DNA of 49,094 bases from Bacteroidales bacterium UBA1192 (lineage in GTDB: Bacteria; Bacteroidota; Bacteroidia; Bacteroidales; Bacteroidaceae): the NCBI GenBank assembly GCA_002310175.1, contig DBYG01000065.1:1-49094 (forward strand), given 5' to 3'. Shown piece after piece: positions 9,034 through 17,519 of the stretch. Each line of letters begins with the position of its first letter. Position 1 is the first letter of the stretch. The notes beneath the pieces are model-generated. The model was not told the DNA's origin, did not search any database, and worked only from the letters and a program-made list of their open reading frames with translations. The position numbers and the translations under genes were made by a program.

Positions 9034-9085
9034 TGCAGATTTTCTTTACTTCTGCAAAAGTACTCATTATCATCCATAATCCGAA
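9034..9085 (-). promoter_or_regulatory. Putative internal promoter and 6-bp inverted repeat before nrnA
   Basis: The minus strand has TACTTTTG (9055-9062), a match to TAnnTTTG, with a weak TTCG (9082-9085) 19 bases upstream. The 94-base gap after comEC is the largest in this block, which supports a secondary promoter. A 6-bp perfect inverted repeat (9034-9039 with 9051-9056) lies between this box and the start codon at 9033; it could be a small leader hairpin or an operator. Confidence 0.4.
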
Positions 9086-9127
9086 ATCAACTTACTGATA
9101 AAAAAACAAACAGTAAAATCCAATGAT

Positions 9128-10690
9128 TCACATGACTTCCGTGATGAACGAAATAGTACTCCAAATCGCAATTATCCAAAGCGCCTTGACAAAAAAAGTA
9201 GTCTTTCCTGCTTTCAACCAACAATAAACAAAAATGATTACCCCATACAATGCCCAAACTTTCCACAAAGCATCAATACTCACATCTATCCTTGAGTGAG
9301 GCAGCGTTATTATATACGACAATATCCTATCCTGCAAATTGGACAATATTGATAGACTTTTAACTATCAAATTTCTCATAGGAACCAACCACGAAAAAGA
9401 CCAAAGTGAAATGGATAAAACTATAATTAAAGACATAATGGGGACGGAGATAATATTAGTAAGCATAAAATAAGTAGGAAATCCAGTAAAACTGTATATT
9501 ACCATCGGCGCCGTTCCTATCTGCGCTGCAATGGAGAGGGATAAATAATCTTTCAGTTGATTTCCGACAATAGTCCGCATTTTGATGAAACTGGAGATTA
9601 GAGGTTCGAACAACAAAATTGACAGAACCGCACAGAATGAGAGCCTGAATCCTATGTCGAAAAGTGAGGCAGGATTAGCCACAAGCATAACTAAAGCTGC
9701 GAATCCAAGGGTATTGACAGATGAACTGTTACGACCTATGACCTTGCTTACTGAAAGCAAAGAAAACATTATTACAGAACGGATTATTGAATCAGGCATT
9801 CCTGTTATGAAAGCGAACCCCCACATTATACATATGACGATTAGTTCACGAAGCCACAGTAAACTGCGACGATTCAGGAAAAATGGGAACAAGAAATAAA
9901 GAAATGAGTATATTATTCCAACATGCAACCCTGAAACAGCAAGCAAATGACTTCCACCCGATGTAGCATACAATTCTCTGACTCTCTCGTCGAGTTCACG
10001 CTTGTATCCTAATGAGACAGCGGAAACAAGTGCAAGATGATTCCCTTCAAGTCCCCACTCCTGATACCGTTCAAACATGGAGCGCCGTAAAACTGCCGCC
10101 CTGGTTCTGACACCACCACACTTTTCTCCTGGTACACTTTTCCAATAACTTGAGTTTACCCACAGTGTTCCTGAAACACCATGTCGATAAAGAAACTTAC
10201 TGTAATCAAAACCCACAATAGAATCAGAATCAGGTTCACTGATTGCTCCACGGAATAATACTTTTTCTCCTGGTATAAGTTTTTTGACAGTACTGTCTTT
10301 GGGGACATATAGGAATATTCTGACACCAGAGTAATCTCTTCCAGTCAATGTGAGGTCCAAACGATAGCTCGCAGCTCTCTCATATGGCCAGTCTGTCAGA
10401 AATCCCATATAATCACTGATTTCAGTAGGCCACTTTACAGTTACTCTACTCACATGAAGGTCATAAGCAAACGCACCTGTCAAAAAAAAAGAAAGCGACA
10501 GGCTCAATCCGTAAAGCCGGGAAAGCCTATTGAAATATGCAAAAAAAATAAAAGTAAGAAATAGCACTGGAATTAGAATGCACAGTATCAAGCGCGTCTG
10601 ATTTCCAGTGTATACAACAGTATCAGATATAAGGATGCCTCCAATGAACGGAATGACCAACCTCATGGAGGGCCAGTCTGTTATTCTCAA
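9128..10690 (-). CDS. comEC: ComEC/Rec2-family membrane protein without a metallo-beta-lactamase domain
   Basis: This 520-residue membrane protein has an N-terminal DUF4131-type region with hydrophobic helices, then the Competence domain with the signature SHLLAVSGLHVGI and many membrane spans. ComEC transports single-stranded DNA across the inner membrane in transformable bacteria. The reading frame stops soon after the last helices (ends SFITEVM), with no C-terminal metallo-beta-lactamase-like domain and no remnant of one downstream. Short forms occur in the phylum, but uptake activity is therefore uncertain. It follows rpe by seven bases. No other competence genes lie in the window. Confidence 0.85.
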   Translation of the reverse strand: MRITDWPSMRLVIPFIGGILISDTVVYTGNQTRLILCILIPVLFLTFIFFAYFNRLSRLYGLSLSLSFFLTGAFAYDLHVSRVTVKWPTEISDYMGFLTDWPYERAASYRLDLTLTGRDYSGVRIFLYVPKDSTVKKLIPGEKVLFRGAISEPDSDSIVGFDYSKFLYRHGVSGTLWVNSSYWKSVPGEKCGGVRTRAAVLRRSMFERYQEWGLEGNHLALVSAVSLGYKRELDERVRELYATSGGSHLLAVSGLHVGIIYSFLYFLFPFFLNRRSLLWLRELIVICIMWGFAFITGMPDSIIRSVIMFSLLSVSKVIGRNSSSVNTLGFAALVMLVANPASLFDIGFRLSFCAVLSILLFEPLISSFIKMRTIVGNQLKDYLSLSIAAQIGTAPMVIYSFTGFPTYFMLTNIISVPIMSLIIVLSISLWSFSWLVPMRNLIVKSLSILSNLQDRILSYIITLPHSRIDVSIDALWKVWALYGVIIFVYCWLKAGKTTFFVKALWIIAIWSTISFITEVM

Positions 10691-10697
10691 ATCAAAG

Positions 10698-11348
10698 TCA
10701 CAATTTTTTCAATGTTCTAATAACTTCTTCAGGGTCTTCAGCCTTGAAAACCGTACTACCTGACACTAAAACGTCAACACCAGCCTTTACCAGACGAGGT
10801 GCAGTCCCAAGATTGACACCACCGTCAACTTCTATAAGCGCATGAGAGCCTGTCTCATCAATCAATCGCCTTAACTCAGACACCTTATCAATAGAATGTT
10901 CAATGAATCTCTGCCCTCCAAAACCAGGATTAACAGTCATAATGAGGACCATATCCAAATCTGCTATGGTATCCCTAAGCATACACACCGGTGTAGATGG
11001 GTTTAATGTAACAGCAGCTTTCATACCTCTTTCCTTTATCTCATATACTGTTCTGTTAAGATGAACGCATGCCTCATAGTGAACATTATAAATGGCTGTC
11101 CCAAGCTCTTTGAAACGGTCAAGAAACTTTTCTGGTTCCACTATCATGAGATGTACGTCAAGAGGCTTTTTACAGTACTCTGCAACATATTTAAGTACTG
11201 GGAAGCCGAATGATATGTTAGGCACGAACACTCCGTCCATTATATCCAAGTGAAGCCAATCGGCATCACTTCGGTTTATCATTTCCAGATCCTTGCGTAA
11301 ATTAGCAAAATCCGCAGAAAGTAGTGATGGCGCTACAATGGTACTCAT
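10698..11348 (-). CDS. rpe: Ribulose-phosphate 3-epimerase
   Basis: The 216-residue protein is a standard TIM-barrel epimerase that interconverts D-ribulose 5-phosphate and D-xylulose 5-phosphate in the pentose phosphate pathway. Visible signatures: APSLLSADFANL at the N-terminus, HLDIMDGVFVPN with a metal/catalytic Asp, DVHLMI, MTVNPGFGGQ, and EVDGGVN with the second catalytic Asp. Length is normal. It is the second gene of the operon, 15 bases after a 59-residue ORF, and leads into comEC. Xylulose 5-phosphate is also the end product of the arabinose operon near 38-41 kb, but the two are not linked in transcription. Confidence 0.95.
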   Translation of the reverse strand: MSTIVAPSLLSADFANLRKDLEMINRSDADWLHLDIMDGVFVPNISFGFPVLKYVAEYCKKPLDVHLMIVEPEKFLDRFKELGTAIYNVHYEACVHLNRTVYEIKERGMKAAVTLNPSTPVCMLRDTIADLDMVLIMTVNPGFGGQRFIEHSIDKVSELRRLIDETGSHALIEVDGGVNLGTAPRLVKAGVDVLVSGSTVFKAEDPEEVIRTLKKL

Positions 11349-11363
11349 ACCGTTTGGATTATG

Positions 11364-11543
11364 TTAATTCAGTGAATAAACACCCGCCTCTCCGGAAAGC
11401 TCACAGACGGAACGGATACTAGCGGCAAAACTACGCAGGAACTCAATCGTCCTGATTGAAGGGGTTCCGTATGAACAGCCTTTAACGGCTGCACGGATTA
11501 CTTTATCTGAAACATAATAACAAGATGTAGAAGTTTCATCCAT
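11364..11543 (-). CDS. Small 59-residue protein of unknown function
   Basis: An ATG at 11543 opens a 59-codon frame (begins MDETSTSCYYVSDKVI, ends GEAGVYSLN, TAA at 11364). It fills most of the otherwise empty 319-base gap between rpe and the sigma factor. Support for a real gene: a perfect -7 promoter box 35 bases upstream, a stop only 15 bases before the rpe start, and ordinary residue composition with a predicted amphipathic helix (about 30-50). There is no signal peptide or membrane segment; it has three Cys (8, 23 and 47). I do not recognise the family. It would be the first gene of the rpe operon. Conservation in related genomes would decide it. Confidence 0.6.
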   Translation of the reverse strand: MDETSTSCYYVSDKVIRAAVKGCSYGTPSIRTIEFLRSFAASIRSVCELSGEAGVYSLN

Positions 11544-11577
11544 AGGCTCACTTTTTAAGTATTACATTATTCAAACG

Positions 11578-11585
11578 CAAACTTA
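11578..11585 (-). promoter_or_regulatory. Putative -7 box for the small ORF and rpe operon
   Basis: TAAGTTTG on the minus strand is a perfect match to TAnnTTTG. No clear TTTG -33 element lies at the right distance. The implied start is about 30 bases before the 59-residue ORF. It is the only good promoter candidate for rpe and the genes after it. Confidence 0.45.
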
Positions 11586-11633
11586 AAAAGAATAGTATTC
11601 ACTTGGGTGTATCTTTTTTATTAAATAACCCAG

Positions 11634-11664
11634 AAAAAGAAATTAGTACCAAACAGAACTAATT
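11634..11664 (-). terminator. Weak AT-rich terminator after the sigma factor gene
   Basis: A 7-bp perfect inverted repeat (641-647 with 658-664 after 11,000) sits four bases past the sigma factor stop codon; on the minus strand it runs into TCTTTTTC. All but two pairs are A-T, so termination may be partial and allow read-through into the next operon. Confidence 0.4.
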
Positions 11665-11667
11665 ACT

Positions 11668-12261
11668 TTAAAGCATAATGAGAGAAATGTGCTTCTCTAA
11701 AGCAATCTTTCGGATATTGATAAGAGCATATCTCATGCGTCCTAAAGCAGTATTTATGGAAACTCCAGTAATCTCGGCTATCTCCTTGAAACTGAGATTC
11801 TGATAATAACGCATGAAGACCACTTCACGTTGGTTGTCTGGAAGCATATTTACCAATCCGCGTACGTCCTTAAGAGTTTGTTCATTTATCAAGACCTCTT
11901 CAATGCCGTTCTCTGCCAATCGAGCATCATTTAGAAGATCATACTCCTGTGCGTCATTACTGACAGTATTATCATTACGTTCCTGACGAAAACGGTCTAT
12001 AATGAGATTATGAGCTATCCTGGTCAACCATGCTCCAAACTTTCCAGTGGATGTGTATCCACCTTTCTGTAAGGTAATTATTGCTTTAACGAATGTTTCC
12101 TGAAAGATATCATCAGATATATCCCGGTTGCGCACAATAAAATTAATGTACGCATATAACTTGTCCTGATAACGTGATAAAAGGGTATCAAACGCCTTTG
12201 AATTACCGCTTGAATAGAGCATTACCAACTGGTCGTCGGTAAGCTGAATCAAATTCTGCAT
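11668..12261 (-). CDS. ECF-type RNA polymerase sigma factor
   Basis: This 197-residue protein has sigma-70 region 2 (about 15-85; the core reads DDIFQETFVKA and FGAWLTRIAHNLIIDRFR) and region 4 (about 130-185; LPDNQREVVFMRYYQNLSFKEIAE then a helix-turn-helix with VSINTALGRMRYA). Regions 1 and 3 are absent, as in ECF sigma factors. It has its own good promoter. Unlike the FecI-type sigmas of polysaccharide or iron loci, no FecR-like anti-sigma or TonB receptor gene is adjacent, so its control is not shown here. The C-terminal tail after region 4 is short. Target promoters cannot be named. Confidence 0.92.
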   Translation of the reverse strand: MQNLIQLTDDQLVMLYSSGNSKAFDTLLSRYQDKLYAYINFIVRNRDISDDIFQETFVKAIITLQKGGYTSTGKFGAWLTRIAHNLIIDRFRQERNDNTVSNDAQEYDLLNDARLAENGIEEVLINEQTLKDVRGLVNMLPDNQREVVFMRYYQNLSFKEIAEITGVSINTALGRMRYALINIRKIALEKHISLIML

Positions 12262-12345
12262 TACTTCTTCTTTACTTGGTTTCTTTGAGTAAAGTTCAGT
12301 CTATAGGCAATTAGGTTTTAGTGAATAATTCTGTTATATTGGCAA

Positions 12346-12378
12346 CAAAGATAATGTGAATTATTCTTAATTAGCAAA
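12346..12378 (-). promoter_or_regulatory. Promoter of the sigma factor gene
   Basis: TATCTTTG (12346-12353) is a perfect -7 box on the minus strand, and TTTG (12375-12378) lies 21 bases upstream. Both elements match the Bacteroides housekeeping consensus. Transcription would start near 12340, giving a leader of about 80 bases before the ATG at 12261. Confidence 0.7.
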
Positions 12379-12564
12379 TATTCCCACCATTTTAACACTT
12401 CAGACATCAAGATAAATCTTTTTAGCCAGCAATCACTCTGCTTCCAGAAGCAGCCTAGACTATGGCTAGGGTGAGAGTGAAACGAAGATGATAACGATGC
12501 TGTATGACCTGCTATTTGCGGAACGGGTCTAAGTCTCGGTCTTGGCCACTGGCCGCCGGCCTCG
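12379..12564 (-). other. Gene-free stretch downstream of fmt
   Basis: No coding frame with a recognisable product is present. A short imperfect hairpin (454-458 with 466-470 after 12,000) has no T run. By eye, base composition changes here from A-T rich (below about 12,450) to clearly more G-C rich (above about 12,530), where fmt begins. The end of the long fmt operon must be in this stretch, but I see no convincing terminator. Confidence 0.5.
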
Positions 12565-13530
12565 TTACACGAAAAAGCAAGCTGTGAGATCCGTGCCGCA
12601 CAAGAAGGCGCCGGCGGGCATTCGTTTCTTGCCGGCAGCCTGGACCTCCAGCAGACGCAGAGCTCCGTCGGCTGTGGATACAATCAGTGACTTGCGGTCC
12701 TGGCAGATGATTGTGCCCGGTTTCTGTATGGGGGCACCGGTAACTGGTTGTGCATCATATATCTTGAAATCCTGCTCACGTCCATCGGGAGAGTATAGCA
12801 CAGTCCAGGCGGCGGGGTACGGGGATAGTCCCCGGATAAAATCATTTACGCGGGCGGTGGGTTGAGCCCAGTCTATACGGCACGTCTCCTTGAATATCTT
12901 GGGGGCGGGGCGCAGTTCATTGACAGGAATGTTGTCCTGCGGAATGGACCTTACGTTACCGGCAATGATGTCATCCAATGTCTTAACGGTCAGGCTGGCT
13001 CCCAGTTCCATGAGTTTGTCATGTAGAGTGCCTACGTTATCAGTGGGCAGTATGGGTATGCGTTCCTGTTGTATTATATCGCCAGTATCTATCTCATGCT
13101 TGAGGAAGAAGGTGGTTACGCCTGTCTCTTTATCGCCATTGATTATGGCCCAGTTGATGGGTGCTGCGCCTCGATACTGGGGCAGAAGTGAGGCGTGCAG
13201 GTTGAAGGTTCCCAGAGGGGGCATGCTCCAGACGACCTCGGGCAGCATGCGGAATGCCACCACTATCTGGATGTCGGCTTTGAGAGCTCGGAGCTGCTCT
13301 ATGAACAGCGGATCCTTGAGACGTTCAGGCTGCAAAACCGGTATTCCCTGCTCCACAGCGTATTTCTTGACGGGGCTGCTCTGCAGTACGCTTCCATGAC
13401 GCCCCATTGGCTTATCGGGCATGGTTACCACACCTATTATATTATACTGGTCTTCCACGAGACGGCGCAGTATATACTCTGCAAACTCGGGGGTTCCCAT
13501 GAACACTATCCTCATCTCTTTCTTTTCCAT
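12565..13530 (-). CDS. fmt: Methionyl-tRNA formyltransferase
   Basis: This 321-residue enzyme formylates initiator Met-tRNA using 10-formyl-tetrahydrofolate. The N-terminal formyl-transferase domain starts with RIVFMGTPEFA and has the catalytic HASLLPQYRGAAPINWAI motif; the C-terminal oligonucleotide-binding-like domain follows from about residue 210 (RGLSPYPAAWT). The frame is open to 13701, but family homology begins at MRIVF; ATG at 13530 or 13515 are the sensible starts, and the extra upstream residues overlap the ClC gene. It is the last gene of the eight-gene run and sits 46 bases after the ClC gene. Placement with prfC and the threonylcarbamoyl-AMP synthase gives three translation-related genes in one transcript. 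Confidence 0.94.
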   Translation of the reverse strand: MEKKEMRIVFMGTPEFAEYILRRLVEDQYNIIGVVTMPDKPMGRHGSVLQSSPVKKYAVEQGIPVLQPERLKDPLFIEQLRALKADIQIVVAFRMLPEVVWSMPPLGTFNLHASLLPQYRGAAPINWAIINGDKETGVTTFFLKHEIDTGDIIQQERIPILPTDNVGTLHDKLMELGASLTVKTLDDIIAGNVRSIPQDNIPVNELRPAPKIFKETCRIDWAQPTARVNDFIRGLSPYPAAWTVLYSPDGREQDFKIYDAQPVTGAPIQKPGTIICQDRKSLIVSTADGALRLLEVQAAGKKRMPAGAFLCGTDLTACFFV

Positions 13531-13576
13531 GTCGGGTACTAAATAAAACAGGTTGGGGATATCCTCCTTCTTACGG

Positions 13577-15376
13577 TCACTCCTCAGAAAGTTCAAGTAA
13601 GACATTCCGGTACGAATTGAATATTTTGGACTTTGAAACGAAACCCACATAGCGACCCTCCTCATCCTCGACGGGCAGATTCCATGCTCCCGTCTCATCA
13701 AACTTTTTCATGACGGTCTCCATTGGGTCCTTGACCGACAGGCGGGCGGGCGGAAGTTCCATAAGTTTCTGGACATTGAAACGATGATACAACTCCTGAC
13801 GGAACATGATGTTGCGGATGCTCTCCATATTGACTACTCCCACCAGGCAGCCATTGTCATCGACCACAGGGAAGAGGTTTCGTTTTGAACGTGCTATCAC
13901 ATTGACCAGCTGCCCCAGGTCCATATCGGGACGTACCTTGAGGAATTCCGTCTCTATGATATTGTCCATGCTCATGAGAAGCAGAACCGACTGGTCCTTG
14001 TGATGAGTCATGAGTTCACCCTTCTGAGCCAGGCGCATGGAGTAAATGGAGTGTGACTGGAAGAGCTTGATGGTAAGATAAGCCATGACCGATACCATCA
14101 TGAGCGGCAGGAACATGGAATATCCACCGGTGAGTTCGGCAATCAGGAAGACTCCGGTAAGCGGGGCGAACATTACTCCCGACATCAGTCCTGCCATACC
14201 CAGCAGTGCAAAGTTCTGGACGGAGATATCGGCTCCAGGCGAAAGACGGTTTATTATTGTTCCGTAAATGAATCCGGTCAGACAGCCCAGAAACAGGCTG
14301 GGTGCGAAAATACCGCCGCAGCCGCCTCCCGCATTGGTGGCAGTGGACGCAAAGACCTTCATCAACACTACCAATCCCAAATACAGCAATATGTTGCCCC
14401 CGTAAAACAGAGAACCTTCCATCACTTTCTCCGGATTCTCATTCACATTGAGCAGCATGCCGATAGTATCATAACCCTCACCGAACAGTGACGGGAATAG
14501 GAAAATCAATACACTCAGCACCACTGCACCAATAACGAACTTGACCCATGGATTGGAAAACCTCTTGAACCAGGTCTCGAACCAATGCATGGTCTGGGAG
14601 AAGTAGAGTGACACCAATCCGCAGGTAATTCCCAGCAGAAGGGCGTGCGGTATGCGCGACAGGTCAAACCCGTGTTCCGATACAAAATGGAACATGGATT
14701 CTGTCCCGGTAAAGACGTATGAAATGGTGGCGGCTGTAACGGATGAAACCAGCAGCGGCAACAGAGAGCCCATACTCAAGTCAAACATCAGCACTTCAAG
14801 CACAAATACCAGTCCTGCTATAGGGGCCTTGAAGATACCGGCAATGGCGCCGGCCGATCCGCAACCCACAAGCAGCATCAGGGTGCGATGCTCCATCTTG
14901 AACATACGCCCTATATTGGAGCCGATGGCCGACCCGGTGAGCACTATAGGAGATTCGGCACCAACCGATCCGCCCATTCCGATGGTAATGGCACTGGCAA
15001 TGACTGATGAGTACATGTTATGCGGTTTGATTCGGCCGTTCTTCTTGGAGAGGGCATAGAGTATCTTGGTTACGCCGTGACCTATGTCATCGCGTACTAT
15101 ATACCTTATAAACAAGCCTGACAGCAGGATTCCTATTATGGGATAGACCAGAAGACTGTAGTTTTCCTGGCTGATAAACAGATGACCCGAAATGAATCCG
15201 TGAATCAATGAAATAAGATATTTGAGCAGCAGTGCCGCAAATGCCGTGAACACGCCTACCACCAAGCTGAGCAGAAGAATGAACTGACGCTCGCTGATAT
15301 GATCCTTACGCCACAGGTTGAACCTGTTGAGCAGAGACTCTGTCTGGCGCTCCATCTCATCATTTACTGTTTCCAT
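13577..15376 (-). CDS. clcA: ClC-family chloride channel or transporter with CBS pair
   Basis: This 599-residue protein has the ClC membrane domain (about 35-440) and two CBS domains (about 460-595). The gating glutamate is kept (Glu141 in VGAESP), as are GGIFAP (354-359) and the pore tyrosine (Tyr419 in GGYS). The first selectivity motif is GHGVT (99-103) where E. coli ClC has GSGIP. The residue matching the internal proton glutamate of E. coli ClC (Glu203) is Val195, in FVLEVLM. Known ClC channels also have Val there, so a passive channel is possible. The start at 15376 is inferred: the longer frame to 15442 runs into the upstream gene, and this ATG overlaps its stop by one base. Confidence 0.9.
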   Translation of the reverse strand: METVNDEMERQTESLLNRFNLWRKDHISERQFILLLSLVVGVFTAFAALLLKYLISLIHGFISGHLFISQENYSLLVYPIIGILLSGLFIRYIVRDDIGHGVTKILYALSKKNGRIKPHNMYSSVIASAITIGMGGSVGAESPIVLTGSAIGSNIGRMFKMEHRTLMLLVGCGSAGAIAGIFKAPIAGLVFVLEVLMFDLSMGSLLPLLVSSVTAATISYVFTGTESMFHFVSEHGFDLSRIPHALLLGITCGLVSLYFSQTMHWFETWFKRFSNPWVKFVIGAVVLSVLIFLFPSLFGEGYDTIGMLLNVNENPEKVMEGSLFYGGNILLYLGLVVLMKVFASTATNAGGGCGGIFAPSLFLGCLTGFIYGTIINRLSPGADISVQNFALLGMAGLMSGVMFAPLTGVFLIAELTGGYSMFLPLMMVSVMAYLTIKLFQSHSIYSMRLAQKGELMTHHKDQSVLLLMSMDNIIETEFLKVRPDMDLGQLVNVIARSKRNLFPVVDDNGCLVGVVNMESIRNIMFRQELYHRFNVQKLMELPPARLSVKDPMETVMKKFDETGAWNLPVEDEEGRYVGFVSKSKIFNSYRNVLLELSEE

Positions 15377-15948
15377 CACTCTCTGATAACTTTTACCAAT
15401 CCGCCGCTTCCAAGTTTGATGATACTTGACGCAACCGAGCACGTCTGTTCGTCACGACGGTATTCAACAATATAATCCACCCCACTCTTTATATTGTCAG
15501 ATATCTCACTGAAATTGGCCGCCGACGGCTGGCCGCTGATATTGGCCGATGTGGACACGACCGCTCCGCCCATACGGCGGCAAAGCTCGCGTGAGAACTC
15601 CTCACGGGTGATACGTATGCCTGCACTGCCGTCATCGGCTATGAGTTCGGGTGCCATATGGCGCACATTGTCATAGATGATGGTAAGGGGTTTTTCCGAC
15701 AGGTCCATGAGGTCATACGCAACATCCGGGATGTCCGGAACATAATATCCCAGTTTGGCATCGGAATCTATGAGTGAAAGCATTGACTTACTGTCAGAAC
15801 GCCGTTTGAGTTCAAAGATACGGCGCACGGCAGCGGAGTTTGAGGCATCACATCCAATACCCCAGATGGTATCGGTGGGATACAGAATTATTCCGCCTGC
15901 ACGCATCACATCCACAGCTTTCTTTACATCATCTATATACTCTTTCAT
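15376..15948 (-). CDS. Threonylcarbamoyl-AMP synthase (Sua5/YciO/YrdC family)
   Basis: The 190-residue protein is a single YrdC domain: YPTDTIWGIGCDA near the start, the KRRSDSKSM basic motif for nucleotide binding, and STSANISGQPS. The family makes threonylcarbamoyl-AMP from threonine, bicarbonate and ATP for the t6A37 modification of ANN-decoding tRNAs. It lacks the extra C-terminal domain of Sua5, so it is of TsaC/YciO length. Whether it is the sole TsaC of this genome or a YciO-type paralog cannot be told. It directly abuts prfC (no bases between) and overlaps the ClC gene by one base. Confidence 0.88.
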   Translation of the reverse strand: MKEYIDDVKKAVDVMRAGGIILYPTDTIWGIGCDASNSAAVRRIFELKRRSDSKSMLSLIDSDAKLGYYVPDIPDVAYDLMDLSEKPLTIIYDNVRHMAPELIADDGSAGIRITREEFSRELCRRMGGAVVSTSANISGQPSAANFSEISDNIKSGVDYIVEYRRDEQTCSVASSIIKLGSGGLVKVIRE

Positions 15949-17517
15949 CTAGAACTCACTTGTAAAGTGGAACTTGATATGTTTGAAGTCTATCTGGGCC
16001 ATCTGCAGCACATAACCGCTGTCGGCCAGGAAGACGTCACGGCCCTCCATGTCGGTGGCCATGAACTGGTACTTGCGCTTTTTGAACGCATCCAGTTCAG
16101 CCTCATCGTCACTTTCTATCCAGCAGGCCTTGTAGAGGCTGGCGGGCTCCCAACGGCAAAGCGCGTTGTACTCATGCTCCAAGCGGTACTGGATGACCTC
16201 AAACTGGAGCTGGCCTACTGTACCGATAAGCTTGCGGCCGTTGAACTGGTTGACAAACATCTGGGCAACACCCTCACCCATCAACTGGTCAATGCCCTTG
16301 GCAAGCTGCTTGGCACGCATGGGATCGGCATTCTCAATGTACTTGAACATCTCGGGCGAGAAGCTGGGCAGGCCCTTGAAATGTAGTTTCTCTCCCTGTG
16401 TAAGGGTATCGCCTATCTTGAAGTTACCGGTATCGGGAAGACCTATTATATCACCCGGCCAGGCCTCCTCGATGGTGCTCTTGCGCTGCGCCATGAACTG
16501 AGTGGGAGAAGAGAAACGGAATGTCTTGTCTAAACGTACGTGATAATACGGCTCATTACGCTGGAAACGGCCCGAGCAGACCTTGCAGAACGCCACCGAT
16601 GAGCGGTGGTTGGGATCGATATTGGCGGTTATCTTGAATATGAATCCTGTGAACTTGCTGTCCTCGGGATCGACCATACGCTCCAATGCCTGCGTGGGAC
16701 GCGGACTGGGCGCTATCTGAACAAAGCAGTTGAGCAACTCCTGCACACCGAAGTTATTCAGTGCGGAGCCGAAGAATACCGGAGCAAGTTCTCCGCTCAG
16801 GTACTGTTCACGGTCAAAGGGCTCATATACTCCGTCAATTAGTTCCAGGTCAGAGCGCAGCTTTTGAGCCTCACGCTCTCCCACCCTGGTCTCAAGATCA
16901 GAACTGATTATATCAACCTGGACCTTCTCGGTCACCTTCTGCTTATCGGGTGTGAACAGGTCCAGTTTCTGCTCATATATGTTGTAAACGCCTTTGAAAC
17001 GGGCTCCTTTCTCTATTGGCCAGCTTAAGGGGCGCACATGAATCCGCAATTCCTCCTCCAACTCGTCAAGCAAATCAAACGGGTCATTACCCTCACGGTC
17101 CAGCTTGTTGACAAAGACAATGACCGGAGTCTTGCGCATACGGCAAACCTCCATGAGGCGGCGGGTCTGCAACTCAACACCCTTGGCACTGTCAATGACA
17201 ATGATAACGCTGTCAACTGCAGTCAGCGTGCGGAAAGTATCCTCGGCAAAATCCTGGTGACCGGGGGTATCCAGGATGTTAATCTTGTAACCTTCATAAT
17301 CAAACTCCATGACCGATGTGGTCACTGATATTCCACGCTGTTTCTCAATATCCATCCAGTCCGATGTGGCTGTCTTTCGGATCTTGTTTGACTTAACCGC
17401 ACCGGCCACCTGGATCTGACCGCCAAACAGCAGGAATTTTTCGGTAAGCGTAGTCTTACCGGCATCGGGGTGCGATACTATCGCAAATGTACGTCTTCTG
17501 TTTATCTCTTCAATCAT
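15949..17517 (-). CDS. prfC: Peptide chain release factor 3
   Basis: The 522-residue GTPase removes RF1 and RF2 from ribosomes after peptide release. The G domain has all motifs: SHPDAGKTT, the DTPGHQDF G3 motif with catalytic His, and NKLD. An EF-G-like domain II and the RF3 C-terminal domain follow (FEVIQYRLEHEYN). Its intact DTPGH and NKLD motifs contrast with the altered EF-G paralog at 2.5-4.7 kb. Length is the family norm. It is translated two bases after the DUF4924 gene and abuts the threonylcarbamoyl-AMP synthase gene. Confidence 0.96.
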   Translation of the reverse strand: MIEEINRRRTFAIVSHPDAGKTTLTEKFLLFGGQIQVAGAVKSNKIRKTATSDWMDIEKQRGISVTTSVMEFDYEGYKINILDTPGHQDFAEDTFRTLTAVDSVIIVIDSAKGVELQTRRLMEVCRMRKTPVIVFVNKLDREGNDPFDLLDELEEELRIHVRPLSWPIEKGARFKGVYNIYEQKLDLFTPDKQKVTEKVQVDIISSDLETRVGEREAQKLRSDLELIDGVYEPFDREQYLSGELAPVFFGSALNNFGVQELLNCFVQIAPSPRPTQALERMVDPEDSKFTGFIFKITANIDPNHRSSVAFCKVCSGRFQRNEPYYHVRLDKTFRFSSPTQFMAQRKSTIEEAWPGDIIGLPDTGNFKIGDTLTQGEKLHFKGLPSFSPEMFKYIENADPMRAKQLAKGIDQLMGEGVAQMFVNQFNGRKLIGTVGQLQFEVIQYRLEHEYNALCRWEPASLYKACWIESDDEAELDAFKKRKYQFMATDMEGRDVFLADSGYVLQMAQIDFKHIKFHFTSEF

Positions 17518-17519
17518 AA

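Noticed and set aside
12454..12470. Short hairpin as fmt terminator
   Set aside because: Only five pairs, no T run on either strand.
12318..12683. 121-codon minus-strand frame upstream of the sigma factor
   Set aside because: It overlaps the end of fmt out of frame and contains the sigma promoter; composition is unlike a protein.
13531..13701. 57-residue N-terminal extension of Fmt
   Set aside because: Family similarity starts at MRIVF, and the extension overlaps the end of the ClC gene.
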